Positions 47,021 through 59,073 of a stretch of DNA of 64,000 nucleotides are shown one piece after another. The notes below the pieces were generated by a model. It ran no database searches. It saw only the letters and a list, made by a program, of their open reading frames with translations, and was not told the DNA's origin. The DNA is taken from assembly GCA_963930655.1 (NCBI GenBank), contig OZ005600.1, positions 15,592,501 through 15,656,500 on the forward strand, given 5' to 3'. Each line of letters opens with the position of its first letter. Positions within the stretch are counted from its first letter, which is position 1. Source of the stretch: Myrica gale (lineage: Eukaryota; Streptophyta; Magnoliopsida; Fagales; Myricaceae). The translations under genes were made by a program, and so were the position numbers.

Positions 47021-48504
47021 CAGTGGCGGAATCAGGATTAAAATCCATGGGTGTCGAACTTTAAAGGCGAAATGACAAAAAAAAATCTTTTGTAATGCAA
47101 AACATTGTCTTAGAGTTACAATGTCGAAAATTAAGAACTAAAAGCATTAAAAATATTGAAATACATGTACCGTAATATGTACTGCGAGAGACATATAATA
47201 AACACGAAAAATGACTATTTTGAATCCGCGCTTCGGAGTCAACCACTTAAAATGCCAATATGACTCAAATATTAAGCAAACTGTTGGTATACCAGAGGCA
47301 AAAAATGGAGAGTTGAATCTAGGCCTGTCTAGCATATCACACTGGCCAGCCAAAATTTGCAAGCCATGTGGCAATTTATGGATTCCCCGATCCTTATAAC
47401 TTGATTTAGAAATAAATTATCACAACAAATCCATTCCTTAGCGTTTAAAGTTTCTATTATGAATTAGGATCACATTCTTTACGGTAAGTGTGAAAATATG
47501 AGTGAACTATACATGAACTTCCTGCACTTGGGCAATCAATTTACTTCAACTAGAATAGTTTACTGGAGATACTGGAATAAGTAAGAGACTAAGTTTGGTA
47601 CCACTTTTTTACATGAGGAGTCACTGTCCAACAACCTGAAATTAAAAATGTAAGGCGGTGTCATTAAATAATCATCATTAAACATCAAACTTAAAACAAT
47701 ATCCAAAGTCACATAATAAAGACAGCAAACATATAAAGTAATGATCCAGATGTATTATAAAATCGCTTTAAACAAATGCAAGCAACATCTGAGTCTAACA
47801 ACACAAAATGGAGAAACAATGGACTTTGTTTACTTATGACTAGTTAAGGTCATTTTGGCCAGGTACAAGTGACTTGCTTAAGATTGAAGACGATGGCAAC
47901 CCCAAATTTGTGATCTTCATTCGTATGGCCAATGTGTGTTATCTGTCTTCCCTTGAGCTCTTGATTACTATGTCTTTTATGTCTCTTTTTTTGTTATAAA
48001 AAAATTTTCCAAGTAGAATCTTTTAATTTCTCTTTGGTTGTTAGAATACCGTGGGGAAGATAAGAGTTTTGATTTTGGTCTTGCCTGATTAAATTGGTTG
48101 GTGGCACTAGTACGCTCAACGGAGTGGAATTTATTCTTTTTGAGGTCCCGATTTGATGAGCTTTCAATGCACAAATGTTGACTTCTTTTCGATTCTCCTT
48201 TTGCAACCAAAAGGGGCATACTTGTTTCATCTGTTGGGCTAGACTGTTATGTTTTTGTGTATGTTTACTAGATACTTTCTTTTTTCAGGGCCAGTAAAAT
48301 CCGAATTATCAGATGCTTCATCTAAGAAATGGATCCCGTTGTAGTTGGCCCGGGCCTGAGCCTGATGGGTGTCGGCTCAGGCCAACTTATTTATAAATAA
48401 TAAAAAATAAATAAAAAATACATGTAACTTTTTTTTTTGGGTGCGAAGGGTATCTTTTTTGGGGGGTGCGAAGGGTATCGGCCGATACCCTTCGCACCCC
48501 CCTC
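47021..48504. mobile_element. hAT-Tip100-type element, copy 1, in LINE-C
   Basis: Starts CAGTGGCGGAATCAGG, a Tip100-like terminus, and is flanked by a perfect 8-bp duplication CCTCCATG (47013-47020 and 48505-48512). The right terminal inverted repeat seen in copy 2 is missing although the duplication remains, so it can no longer be mobilised from that end. The left 150 bp is nearly identical to copy 2. No transposase frame. Confidence 0.85.
48461..48502. repeat. 42-bp perfect palindrome in hAT copy 1
   Basis: Two 21-bp arms meet without spacer; the arm contains GGTGCGAAGGGTATCGG. It abuts the right end of the element. An extra partial arm lies just left, near 48439-48455. Confidence 0.95.
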
Positions 48505-49283
48505 CCTCCATGACACACTCACCAAACCTTCCTGCCACCTTCACCTTAGTCGGTAATATTTCCCAAGTTTCCTTCTATAAGACGAGCTTTAACCTATCAT
48601 GCATTTAGAGGGTCCACGAGTCCTTCCACTGGGGTGCCCAAAGGGGAGAGGGTTCACTGCAACATTGCATCACAAGAGCCAAATAAGCTGACTTCACCAT
48701 AAAGAGCCCCGAGGCTTCCAACGGCCAAAATAACGAGTCTGAATGCCCATGCTTCGAGATCTTCAATTTTAAAATGGCCTCGACATTTTCTTTAGCAAAC
48801 AAAGAGCAAGTTAAATTCACATTCCACCGATCACCAGCCTCCACCATTAAATCGCGAACGGTAGCAATATTCAGAGTGTGAGTGATGTTCACATATACTA
48901 TATTATAAGCATCTAAATTTGGACTCAACTATGTTATATTAATCACTCACTTAGTCACATTTATAACTTATTTTCAATGTAAGAACATTTTACCCTCTCA
49001 TATAATTGTAATTTTTTTAAAGTAAAACTTAGTTTACAAAATCCGGGGTTTAAATTTTCCTAGGTTTTACTTCGTTCCACTGGGAATTCCCGAACTTTAA
49101 TAAATTATTATTTTTTAATCTATCCACCACTGGGGGCTTAGGAGTTTTAACGAAAATTTCCTGAGTGGCAGACGGACTCACGTCATCTCCAATAATAAGC
49201 CTACACGCGTCTAGTAAGCTTCCGTGAACATGGGTTAAAGCATCCAAACCTCTAGTGCATGAGAGTGTATGCATTCTTATAAG

Positions 49284-49439
49284 ATGGATTACCGAATTGC
49301 AAGTGCAATTAGGAGAGAATGTAGTCCCATGGTGGGACCCACGCTGCCCGAAAAAATAGTATTGTTTGGGCAGCTGAGTCCCACCGTGGGACCTACATTC
49401 TCTCTCTCCTAATTGCTCCTCGTGCAATACCTAATCCAT
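49284..49439. mobile_element. Fold-back MITE, copy 1
   Basis: 156 bp that fold into a long imperfect hairpin: ATGGATTACCGAATTGC...TTAGGAGAGA...GTCCCATGGTGGGACC...GCTGCCC, a loop of about 18 nt, then GGGCAG and the complementary arm ending TAATCCAT. It stands about 0.5 kb upstream of the TAT promoter. A related hairpin lies in TAT intron 1. Confidence 0.75.
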
Positions 49440-49957
49440 TTTTATGCTACTTTTCGACAAGTTTCACAAACTCGAATCTCCATCAGAGCCAAACTCGTCA
49501 TCCTCGGCGGCCATCCGAAATAGAGGAGTGCCCCCACTGCCTAAAACACCCACTATGAACGGAAAGAGAGGATTGGGGAAGGTCTTGCATAGGGCAGGAG
49601 TGGATGGATATAAGCCCTAAAATCTAAATCCTAGCCCCATCTTTTTTTTTGATTAATTTATTTATATTCTGCAATTAAGTTTCGTGTATGCTTTGCTGTG
49701 CCGGAAGACGATGGAGACGCTGTGCCTAACTGTTGGGAAAGAGGGTACATTGTTTCTTGACAGTTGATAATGGCGACTTCAATCGATTTACTGGAGCGTA
49801 AAGGTGCTTAGACACACAAAATTGGACAAGTGGCCCCACCGTAGCTTCGTCCCTCGTGAGAGTTTTCTTGTCCCTTGCTAAAGTTTCTTGTCTAAAAAAT
49901 AAACGGGTCAAATTTGGATACCCCTGAAATTGTCATTTGTCGACAGCAAATGGACAA

Positions 49958-49966
49958 TATATAATA
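49958..49966 (+). promoter_or_regulatory. Candidate TATA box of the TAT gene
   Basis: TATATAATA, 45-53 bp before the ATG at 50011. This predicts a very short leader of about 20-25 nt. The ATG context GCCATGG is strong. Confidence 0.5.
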
Positions 49967-50010
49967 TCAGTCCATAGTTCTTTTGATGCTCCGAAACCGA
50001 ACACAGAGCC

Positions 50011-53000
50011 ATGGAGAAGGGAACCAAAGAATGGGGGTTCCAAGGGAACCAAGAGCTAAACGCTTCCTCCATTTCTGTCCGTGGTGTTCTCAACCAGCTG
50101 ATGGCGAACCGTAACAAGGACGACAACCGGCCCATCATTCCTCTCGGTCGTGCCGACCCCACCGCGTATCCGAGCTACCGGACAACCCCTTTAGCCGCAG
50201 ATGCCGTTGTCGATGCTGTCCGGTCCTTCGAGTTCAACTGCTACCCTCCCACCGTTGGCGTAGCTGGGGGCAGGAGGTATACTCTAGAACCCTCTCTATT
50301 TATCACGTGAAGCTAATCTTTTCGCTGAAATTGAACCTCTCCCTCTCTCCCTTCCGTATGAGTATCGATTTCAGACTGAGAGTGGTTTCAAAATCCGCAA
50401 GCTTCAGTGGAAAACGATATATACTGTCTTACAAATCAGCAACCATTTGTTTTTGTTTCTGTTTTCCTACGAAGCTTTCATTTTCCTTGATTACAATAAC
50501 ACTCTTAAGGTTAGAATTAGGAAATGTAAATTGCAAGTATATCATGTTTATAGTAACTGTATGTGATCGTGGGTGTTGTGTCCTTCTTAAAATTTTAATT
50601 TTGATGAGAATTGATGAAAAAATATGAGAGATACTGTTAGTAAATTTTTTATATTTATTATAATAAAAAATGATTTAATAAAATATAAAAATATTTTTTA
50701 AATCAAAATTTTAGTAAAATAAATAATAATAAAATAATCTATCTAGATCGAATGATTTCTTTACGTTAAAATAAATATTAAAAAAATTACGTGGAATCAT
50801 CTCGTTTTACTTTTTTTTACTGATTGTTCTAATTAAAATTTTGATAGTTTCTAAAATTTTAAGGAAATTGGTAATATGCTCACTAGTTTTATATCACATT
50901 ATAAACTAGGCTGACGATTTAGTAACTAGGTTTCATTTTTTTACTTTATGGTCACTGAGTCCATACCAATATAATGATTGAGTTTTACTGTTCATATTAT
51001 GTCAATTCATTTAACGGAACCTCGTGCCATGTCAACATTTCTACACGTCAGTGCCACACATCAGCTAGATTAACTCGTCATATATGAGTCTAACAAAACA
51101 CACCGTTTGATGTGTACATTTCTTCTCACTCCCACCGTAACTACTCCCACTCCTCCTCTTCTTCCCAGTTCCCACTCTCTCTCCCGCCATTCAACCCGAG
51201 CATTCCCGGTCTATTGCACAATAACAGAATAATGTTCCATATATACTCTCTACTGCAACTATTTCTACCCAATGAAGATGGTTTCATGCATAACTAAAAG
51301 GACCCGAGAGTCCCCGTATAGTAATACTTCCCCCAGAGTCCCTTTATAGTAATGCTTCCCCCCCACCCCATATCAGTCCTCCATGGGCAACAGAATCCCC
51401 TGCTTTACTACTCTGCCCAGTGGCGGAACCAGGATTAAAATCTATAGGTGTCGAACTTTAAAGGCGAAATGACAAAAAAAAAAATTTCCTTCGTAATGCA
51501 AAACATTGTCTTAGAGTTGTTTTTTACGTCATTATCTTAGAGTTATAATGTCGAAAATTAAAGACTAAAAGTATTAAAAATATTGGAATACATGTACCGT
51601 AATATATACTGCGACTGAGAGGTGACAATTAGATCCTACGAGTTTGCATCTTCTGAAAATGTTGCAAAATGGCTTCGTTCTCAATATTTTTAAAAACTTC
51701 TTGCTCGATGTACACTAACACGCAACCATTCATTCAGTTATCTCTCATCTTATTATGCAAATCACTTTTGATTATCTAATTTAAGTTAATTATCTACTTA
51801 TTTCTAAAACTTTAGAACAAATTACAGATGATTTTGATGGTTGAGGTCTTGATGCCATTAGGGGTTGTCTTTCTTACATTTTTTTGTTACTACCACAATT
51901 GAGATCTGTCTTTTTTTTTTCCTCTTTTTTCTTTTGACAAAAGGTTACTTGGGATGCATTTGTAATTTACTTTCTCTAGGTTCTATAGATTTGAAATTGA
52001 AAGATATTCGCATTCTTCAAAGCAACTTACACACACAAAGCAACAATTGATGACAAACCATGCTCTAAATAATAAAAATAAAATTTACAGGATAAACAAG
52101 ATTTAGTAAAAGAGTTTTTTAGATAAACATATCCCAAAAGTGATCAGAACTTTGGTTTGGCCTATACAAGAATCCTAAACAAACACAACATTTTTCAAGG
52201 TCTCTAATAAAAATGAAGAAACAAATCAACATAGGGAGAAAAAAATGAAGTAATCTTGATTGTGAAAAAATAGGAGCAAAGAGTAAATAATTTTTTACTA
52301 ACATAAATTTAGCAAGATGACAGGAAGTTACCCCTCGGCTGAAGAACTTGTAATCGATATATTTGCCTTAATTATTATGTAGCACTAGGAGCAAAATCAA
52401 TGTATAGAAAAAAATGTTTTAGATCTGATACCCATTAAATCTATTTGGCCTGTACTTAATGAGTATCGGACCTAGCTAATTTATAAAGAAAAAGGAAAAA
52501 AAAACAAAAAAAACCAAGTGTAAAATTTTTTTTTGGGGGTGCGATGGGTATCGGCCGATAACCATCGCACCCCCTGCTTCCGCCCCTGACTCTGCCAAAC
52601 AATCAAAGGTTATTGCGCAAGAGAATGAAGAACATCTAGATCACTTACTTGCGCAAGAGAAAATAGGTCCTCGGTACCATATCTCTTGTACTTAATCTTT
52701 GCCTCTCTTGCCAAGTTGATCCGTGTCAAAATCGTCCTCTTCTGCTTCGAGATCCAGCAATGGAGCTAAAACCTGAGGCTGTTCCAAGTGGGTGGAGAGC
52801 TTCATGGGCCGGATCTTCCCGTTCAAGAAAAGCTCGTCCACCAAGCTCATAGACCCCATACCACCCAAACCAGTTGAGCTGAACCTCGCAGACGCAGAGA
52901 ACTCAAAGTCGTCCATTGTTGAAGTCAATGAAGTATGGGCTGTTGTTGTCGACGTCATAGTTAATCGAAGTATGATTCCGGTAGTGAGGATCTCGGAGGC

Positions 53001-56000
53001 GGAGGCTAGTCAGCGAAAATGTCGCCGAGAACATTACGCGTAATCGGCCAGAAGCGAGAGGAAATTCATTGTGTTTAGCGTCAAAGGGTGAGCTAAGCTG
53101 TCGTGGACAGACGATTTGGACGAGTCTCTTTGAATCGTTGACTCGAAGTTCGATACCATTGCGCGTACTGATTCACTGAGTTGGACCAAAGAGGTGATGC
53201 TTGAGATCGGACGGTGGCGATTGATTCGAACAAGAAGATGGACTCGATCTTGGGCCAGTTTTCGACGATGGAGGTGTACATGTCAATATCCTCGCTGCTT
53301 TGGGCAGTGACGCTTCTCGACTTGCACCCGGAGGTGCTAGCTAAGGTCCGAACTCCGAAGGGAAGTTGAACAGAGCAAATTCAAGAGAAGGGGTTCTGTT
53401 GATCGATAATTACACCAGTGTGTGGGCTAGGTTTTTTTTTTATGGATGCGTTTTTTATTTTTTGAGTTAGTTGGCCCCGACGTGTTATAACTCTAGTGGC
53501 ATGAGGTTCCGTTAAATGGATTGACAGAACATGGACGACAGGACCCAATCGTCACATGAGTATGAACTCAGTGATCATAAAATAAAAAAAAAACCTAGTG
53601 ACTAAATCGTCAGCATGTTATAAAACTAGTGTTTATATTACCAATTTATTAAAATTTTAATATGCAAATACGAGGTTAAGGCCAGGTGACTGTTTTGGCT
53701 TAGGCATGTCCTGAAAAGTAACCTATTAAGGCAAAGCATAAGAAATTGGCTAATTGGGCTTTTCCTGTACGTGGGACCGTGGGGTTGATAGAAAAAGACA
53801 ACGGTTGCTACGTTGTCTCTAGGGGACAGATTTCCCCAAATTGCAGGAAAAATTTGGAGAGAGAGGGAGATAAAGGAGTGGGTCTCTCTCGGGACCAACT
53901 GCTCGGGCAGTGGGGGTGCTGTTCGGGTAGTGTGGGTCCCGAGCGGGACCCACTCCTATCTCTCCGAATTGCCCCGGCAATTCAGTCACTCGAATTGCAG
54001 AAGATACTGGTCCGTCGTTCAGCCTTTTCCCTCCACCTACTGCGATTATTTTCAAATTCCAATTCTGACCTGTCCCGAACTGACGGGGCTTGGAATTTTG
54101 CTTTAACTTCAGTGGGGAACGAGGATTTCATCACCCTTAAATTTGTACGCAACCCTCGCGAAGCTGCTTGGGAGGGAGTTGTTTGAAGATTTGTAAAGAG
54201 TAATATGAGTTGAGAAAAAGCTGGTGGTAAATTGGAAATTTCACTTGAACAATAAATTAGGAAAAGTGGTACATAGTGGCCTAATTACTTTTCGTGGTGT
54301 GTGCATATCCCTAAATCGCAAGAAGCTGCATTACACCTTGTAAAAATGAGACGAATAATAATTTGTATTTTTTTTTATAAGAGAATAATCCATTCATGCA
54401 CCTAAGCTATTCTCCGCCCTAGTCCTATTTGGGTCACTATCTTCTATTTCCTTCTTGTGGATTTTATTTAATAAATATTCTTAAGTAGCCCATAAACCCC
54501 AAAATCCCTGAAAAGTCCCAAACGTTATGAACCCATAAGACCCTAAACCTAAAAAACGTCATCCCAAATCCCCACCTTAGCTAGACAGATGTTCCTGTTA
54601 TGTGAACTGTAGTATTTCAATCAATAACTAGCGTAGAAATGAAGAACAAACTAAACCCTGGAATGGAAACTTTGAGAGCTCCCAAACCTAAATACCTATT
54701 AGGCCTAAAACCTACATCCTTGAAGATATATACTACAAGTCTACAACACCGCTAAGCCATAAACCCCAAAAATGGTAAACCTAAACCTTACACTGACTAA
54801 AACCTGTAAACCATGTCTCAAGTACAACTTAAAGAAAGATCATTTTTCTAAAGTTAAAGATGTAATTTTCAAACTTTCTAACATTTTTTGTAAATTGTAT
54901 TATGCTTTTTAATTCCTAATGGGAGAAAACATATATTGACAACATAAACTTTGTAAGTTCCAATATTTGGTCAGGAATTTTGACTTGTCCACAAGCCTAT
55001 GTGATTTTCCTTTTATTTAACGTGCGAGAACAATATATTATGGGTATATGCATATACACTTTTCGCACTTATATGTCAGTGTATACCATCCAACAGTTAT
55101 GTAGGCAGTTTGTAATGCATAAGCAAACTCCTCATTTTTCATGTAGGCTAGAGTTTAGATTCAAGTTTTAACAACGCAGTTACGGAAGGTAGATGATATA
55201 AAAGATGTGTTTTATAGACAGACAACTTACGATGGTCAAGTGTACCGGTTTTGGAAATGTGGTTGTTTCAGTAGAAGTATCAGAAAACGATTCATATCTT
55301 TGACAAACATCAGCATAATGGGATCAAATTCACAATTTTACTTCAGGGCTGTTGCGGAACATCTTTCTAAGGATCTTCCATACCAATTATCACCAGATGA
55401 TGTGTATCTTACGGTTGGTGCCACCCAAGCGATAGAAATCGTAGTCTCTGTCCTTGCACGTCCAGGAGCCAACATTCTGCTTCCTCAACCAGGTTACCCA
55501 CAATATGAAGCACGTGCGGGGTGTAGTAATCTCGAAGCTCGCCACTTCGATCTGATACCTGAAAAAGGTTGGGAGGTTGATCTTGATTCTGTTGAAGCTC
55601 TTGCGGATGAGAACACAGTGGCTATTGTTATCATCAACCCTAGCAATCCATGTGGAAATGTTTTCACCTACCAACATTTGAAAAAGGTGGCTTGATATAC
55701 ATGCCACATATAGTATTGCATGTTCTTGAGTTAGATTATACCATTTCTTTTGGCTATTTTTTATACTCAACTTTTGGTTTTGCTAACCTAGATTGCAGAG
55801 ACTGCTAGAAAACTTGGCATTTTTGTCATTTCTGATGAAGTTTATGCCCATCTAGCGTTCGGGAGTAACCCATTTGTGCCAATGGGAGTGTTCGGAACCA
55901 CTGTACCTGTTCTAACACTTGGATCTTTATCAAAGAGGTGGATTGTTCCTGGATGGCGTCTTGGTTGGATCGTGACAAATGACCCCAATCGCATCTTTCA

Positions 56001-58875
56001 AAAATCAGGGGTCAGTGCTCCATTCATTTCAATTGTAATGGTGACAGTAATTGGTTTGGCTTGCGTAGATTATTGTTGTCTTTGCAGTCGAGTTTCAAAG
56101 GCTTCAATTCGTTCATGTAGTGTAAATGATAAGGTTCTTTCATGTGGTGATTTTTCATGCTTCCTTATAGGCAAAAATTGGAGATGAATCACTACCCTTG
56201 GAATTTTACCTTGGAAGGAGCTACCATTTGCTTTTGCATTAATATATCCCTCTAGTAGAAATCCCACACATGCAGTATGTCGAAAACTAAGTGCTGGTAC
56301 TAGAGTTAGATGCATCACCTTTCGAGTTTCTACATAGTAGCTCAATCAACTTAGCAGTTGCATTTGAAACTTACTGCTTGCTTACTTTTCAGCAATTTGT
56401 ATATGCGAGAGAAGACTTGTTCGTGGACAAGAAATACTTTACATGATAACCTTCTTAGTACCTGTGTTTTCTTCTTTCCCAGTTTACGGAGAGCATCCAG
56501 AGCTATCTTGACATCACCTCTGATCCTCCAACCTTCATGCAGGTAGCCAGTAGTTTCCTTTTCTGAACACAATTAATTGAAGAAAAGAAAAAAAAATGCA
56601 CTGCCTATCTAACTTTGTCTCTCTGTTGCCTACTGGCTACTGGCAAAATCGAATATAAAATTGTATAAATTAAAGAATATCTTCACGATTCTTCTTTGTT
56701 ATGGGCAAGAAATAAAATGCGTGTATTTCGAATGCACAACTCACAAGGAGCAATATAAGTGCAAATGTCGGATTTTAATATCTTGGCGATTGCTATGTGA
56801 TGTATAAAAAATACCATTGCTTTAATTTTGAACATATAACGAGCAATACAGGTATTTGAACATGTCAGTTTGTAGAGATAAAATGTAGAGGGTTGGGTTT
56901 CAGAAACAAAATGTTGAGGGTTGATTGTTAGATATGAAACGATGAATACACGACTCAACATATAATATGGCTGCTGGAAATTCAATCAAGGGAGAAACAA
57001 TTTTATGAAAGATAACGGGAATGTCTATTGAGTTTACTACTTTCTCTAGTTCATAAATCTTTGATTCTCTTGGCATCTCTGACATATATGTGCGGTTTTT
57101 GTCCTGATGGATTCTGTCGTAATAAAAAATTATAATAGTTTTTCCTTGGTCTCAATTTGGAACATGATCATGTATTATCTTTCTATAATTTTCCCTTCCC
57201 TTATTTTCCAGTCATAAGAATATTATGGTGTGCTCTACCTTTTCAGGGGGCACTTACACAAATCCTGGAGAAAACAAAAGAGGATTTCTTTTCAAACATT
57301 CTAAACATAATGAGGGAAGCCGCAGACCTTTTCTATGAGAGAATTAAAGAGATCCCTTGCTTGACTTGTCCTCAAAAACCAGAAGGGTCCGTGGTTGCAA
57401 TGGTAAGGGGACATTAATTGTGAGAACTTATTGTGCTTCAACATAGATGCCATTACAAGAATGAAAAAGAAAGAAGAAAAAAGCAACAGTTTCTTTTCAT
57501 TTTGACAACAGGTGAAGTTAAATCTATCACTACTCGAAGGCATTATTGATGATGTGGACTTCTGTACGAAGTTGGCTAAGGAGGAATCCGTGATTGTTCT
57601 GCCAGGTAAAAAGTCAACCAATTGGAACTTTGCCCTCCATCAATACTTTCATGGCTAAAGAGTTTTGCTTCCCTTAGAAACGTGGTTGTTTTGTGGTCGT
57701 GCATCTTCATGGTTCTCCAGTGAATATCTGTTAGAATCATTTGAATTTAGATATATACCTTATTACCTGGTATTAGGAGCCTGTTGTGCCTCTGTTTAGG
57801 ATCAATGGCATTGAATACCAACTCTTTTTCGGGCACCAAAGTGTCCCATATTTTGGCATAAATTCAGTTGTAGGGGAAAAAAGAGAGAAAGATGTAACAA
57901 AATTAATTTACCAGCTTTAATAGGTAACAAAAGAAGACATATTTGTGAATAGGTCTTGTTGAAACATTGTAAAACAAATTGAAATACCTTCAACTTTAAA
58001 CAAGTCAATGCATTAATTGCTATGTCATAACAGAGCACAAAATCAAATGACTGTGCATGCAGAACTTTTTAAGTGAAAAAGCCAAGGAAAAACCATGGAA
58101 TGTAGTCCAACTGTAAACGAGTAACACTAAAAAGAACTAGTACAAGGCTCAGAAGAATATCGACAGACTTGGACTCTACTTCACAAGAAATTTGAATGAT
58201 CTGTCTTGTCATGATTGTTGAAATCCCCGATCGTCAAACTCTGCACGAGAACTCATATCAAGTCTCCAAGTCATTCTTCACGCCACATCCATAGCACATC
58301 ACTTGAAATTCACCAAGCAAGCCATCTCCATGCTGAATCCATGGCACAGTCCCATTCAGAATCCGCTGAAAAAATTACATCTCATGCTTTCTTTGAATTG
58401 CCTGCTGTTCAATATGTTGTGTTATAATCTCACTGCTAGACTGCCTGAGGTTTTTTCTTTCTAGTAACAATATTAATAATGTATTTTCTTCTATCGACTC
58501 TCTTAACCTCTATCAGCGCTAGGAATGAACTATTGTTTGACATGTGAAGATATGTTTTTATCTTTAATCTTTTCTAATTTATAAACTGCAACGTAAAGGG
58601 TGTCATTAAAAGAAATTTATAACTTTCGTGTATGCCTCCTTAGTATGCATGCTTAAAGGAGATTAACCATGGCTTTATGACTTTGGAGAAGAAACCGATA
58701 AAAGGGAAAGAAGAAGAGGCTTCAAGCTTACTTGTTTGTGTTTGTATGTGCTTCAGGAGTCGCTGTCGGACTGAAGAATTGGCTTCGACTTTCTTTTGCT
58801 GTCGAGCATTCTTCACTTGATGACGGACTTGGAAGGATAAAGGCCTTCTATTACAGGCATGCAAAAAAGGAATAA
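50011..58875 (+). CDS. TAT: Tyrosine aminotransferase (PLP enzyme), complete
   Basis: Transfers the amino group of tyrosine to 2-oxoglutarate, giving 4-hydroxyphenylpyruvate, the entry to tyrosine breakdown and to tocopherol and plastoquinone synthesis. Exons: 50011-50276, 55347-55686, 55792-56010, 56483-56542, 57247-57402, 57512-57605, 58757-58875. Together 1254 nt, 417 aa, in frame, the usual length for the family. Fold-type I aminotransferase marks are all present: NPSNPCG (186-192), D217 and Y220 in SDEVYAHL, the PLP lysine K250 in SLSKRW, and substrate-carboxylate arginine R389 in NWLRLSF. Exon 3 uses the acceptor CCTAG/ATTGCAGAG, which restores IAETAR. Intron 1 is 5.07 kb because of a Pack-MULE and a fold-back MITE. 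The nicotianamine- and C-S lyase (SUR1)-like members are close relatives, so substrate choice is inferred. Confidence 0.95.
51418..52588. mobile_element. hAT-Tip100-type element, copy 2, nested in the Pack-MULE
   Basis: 1171 bp. Ends CAGTGGCGGAACCAGG and (complement) CAGGGGCGGAAGCAGG, flanked by a perfect 8-bp duplication ACTCTGCC (51410-51417 and 52589-52596). The left portion matches copy 1 at 47021. No transposase frame, so it is non-autonomous. Confidence 0.92.
52535..52574. repeat. 40-bp near-perfect palindrome in hAT copy 2
   Basis: Two 20-bp arms with one mismatch. The arm contains GGTGCGATGGGTATCGG, differing from copy 1 at a base whose partner has changed too. Confidence 0.92.
52692..52958 (-). 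pseudogene. Candidate captured host-gene fragment in the Pack-MULE
   Basis: An 88-codon open frame with [34 protein letters not shown] and [14 protein letters not shown]. From memory this resembles the start of small plant proteins of the DUF1645 type, unverified. A neighbouring plus-strand frame at about 53240-53370 (MDSILGQF..., [15 protein letters not shown]) also looks gene-like, so more than one source is possible. It lies antisense to TAT within its first intron. Confidence 0.55.
53836..53995. mobile_element. Fold-back MITE, copy 2
   Basis: 160 bp forming an imperfect hairpin: AAATTGC...TTTGGAGAGAGAGG...GGAGTGGGTC...CGGGCAG, then GTGGGTCCCGAGCGGGACCCACTCC and GGCAATT. It shares the AATTGC, GGAGAGA, GTGGGTCCC and GGGCAG order with copy 1. 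Located in TAT intron 1 right of the Pack-MULE. Confidence 0.65.
54187..55346. other. Remainder of TAT intron 1
   Basis: AT-rich. 54480-54830 is rich in CCCTAAA/CCCAAA-like words, including ACCCTAAACCTAAA, but without regular telomere-type repetition. Nothing else was recognised. Confidence 0.5.
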
Positions 58876-59073
58876 AATATCTTTGTGTGCAGCAACAAAA
58901 TATAGGGATGTTGATCCTACAACTCCACGCTGGATCTCATAATCCCATTTTCTGTTGAAAGTATGAACTTCTGCTTTCGCAATCTGAATAAGTGATTTCA
59001 TTCTTACCAGATATGTATGGAAGTCAGTAGGAACTTGAATTTACTATGATCCTTTTTAATGGCGACTGAATTG

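Larger units (their letters stand above)
46200..48928 (-). mobile_element. RNase H-bearing LINE remnant (LINE-C), split by a hAT
   Basis: Minus-strand order: a C-terminal reverse-transcriptase segment (48928-48605, with SDSLFWPLEASGLFMVKSAY), then a zinc-binding domain with SIYCRLCGESPETLQHPIF (47019 leftward), then an RNase H-like domain (46712-46296) with EGEAEAVKLGVQL and ESDSE. The first catalytic aspartate reads asparagine (KVNTNVS), so it is inactive. A hAT element lies between the first two segments; without it the homology runs straight on. The 3' end near 46200 was not fixed. Confidence 0.78.
50863..53650. mobile_element. Pack-MULE in TAT intron 1
   Basis: Long terminal inverted repeats of about 180-200 bp (50863-51060 and about 53480-53650) share GCTGACGATTTAGT, ACTAGGTTT, CACTGAGT and CATTTAACGGAACCTC, with the outer end AAATTGGTAATAT. 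A 10-bp direct repeat AAAATTTTAA flanks it (50853-50862 and 53651-53660), fitting the 9-11 bp Mutator target duplication. The interior has GC-richer gene-like sequence and no transposase, plus a later hAT insertion. Confidence 0.85.

Noticed and set aside
54361..54400. Third minimal LINE insertion (T9 run followed by ATAAGAG)
   Set aside because: The flanking repeat GAATAAT is short and AT-rich and does not abut the run cleanly.
54480..54830. Interstitial telomere repeats
   Set aside because: CCCTAAA-like words occur but without a regular 7-bp period.
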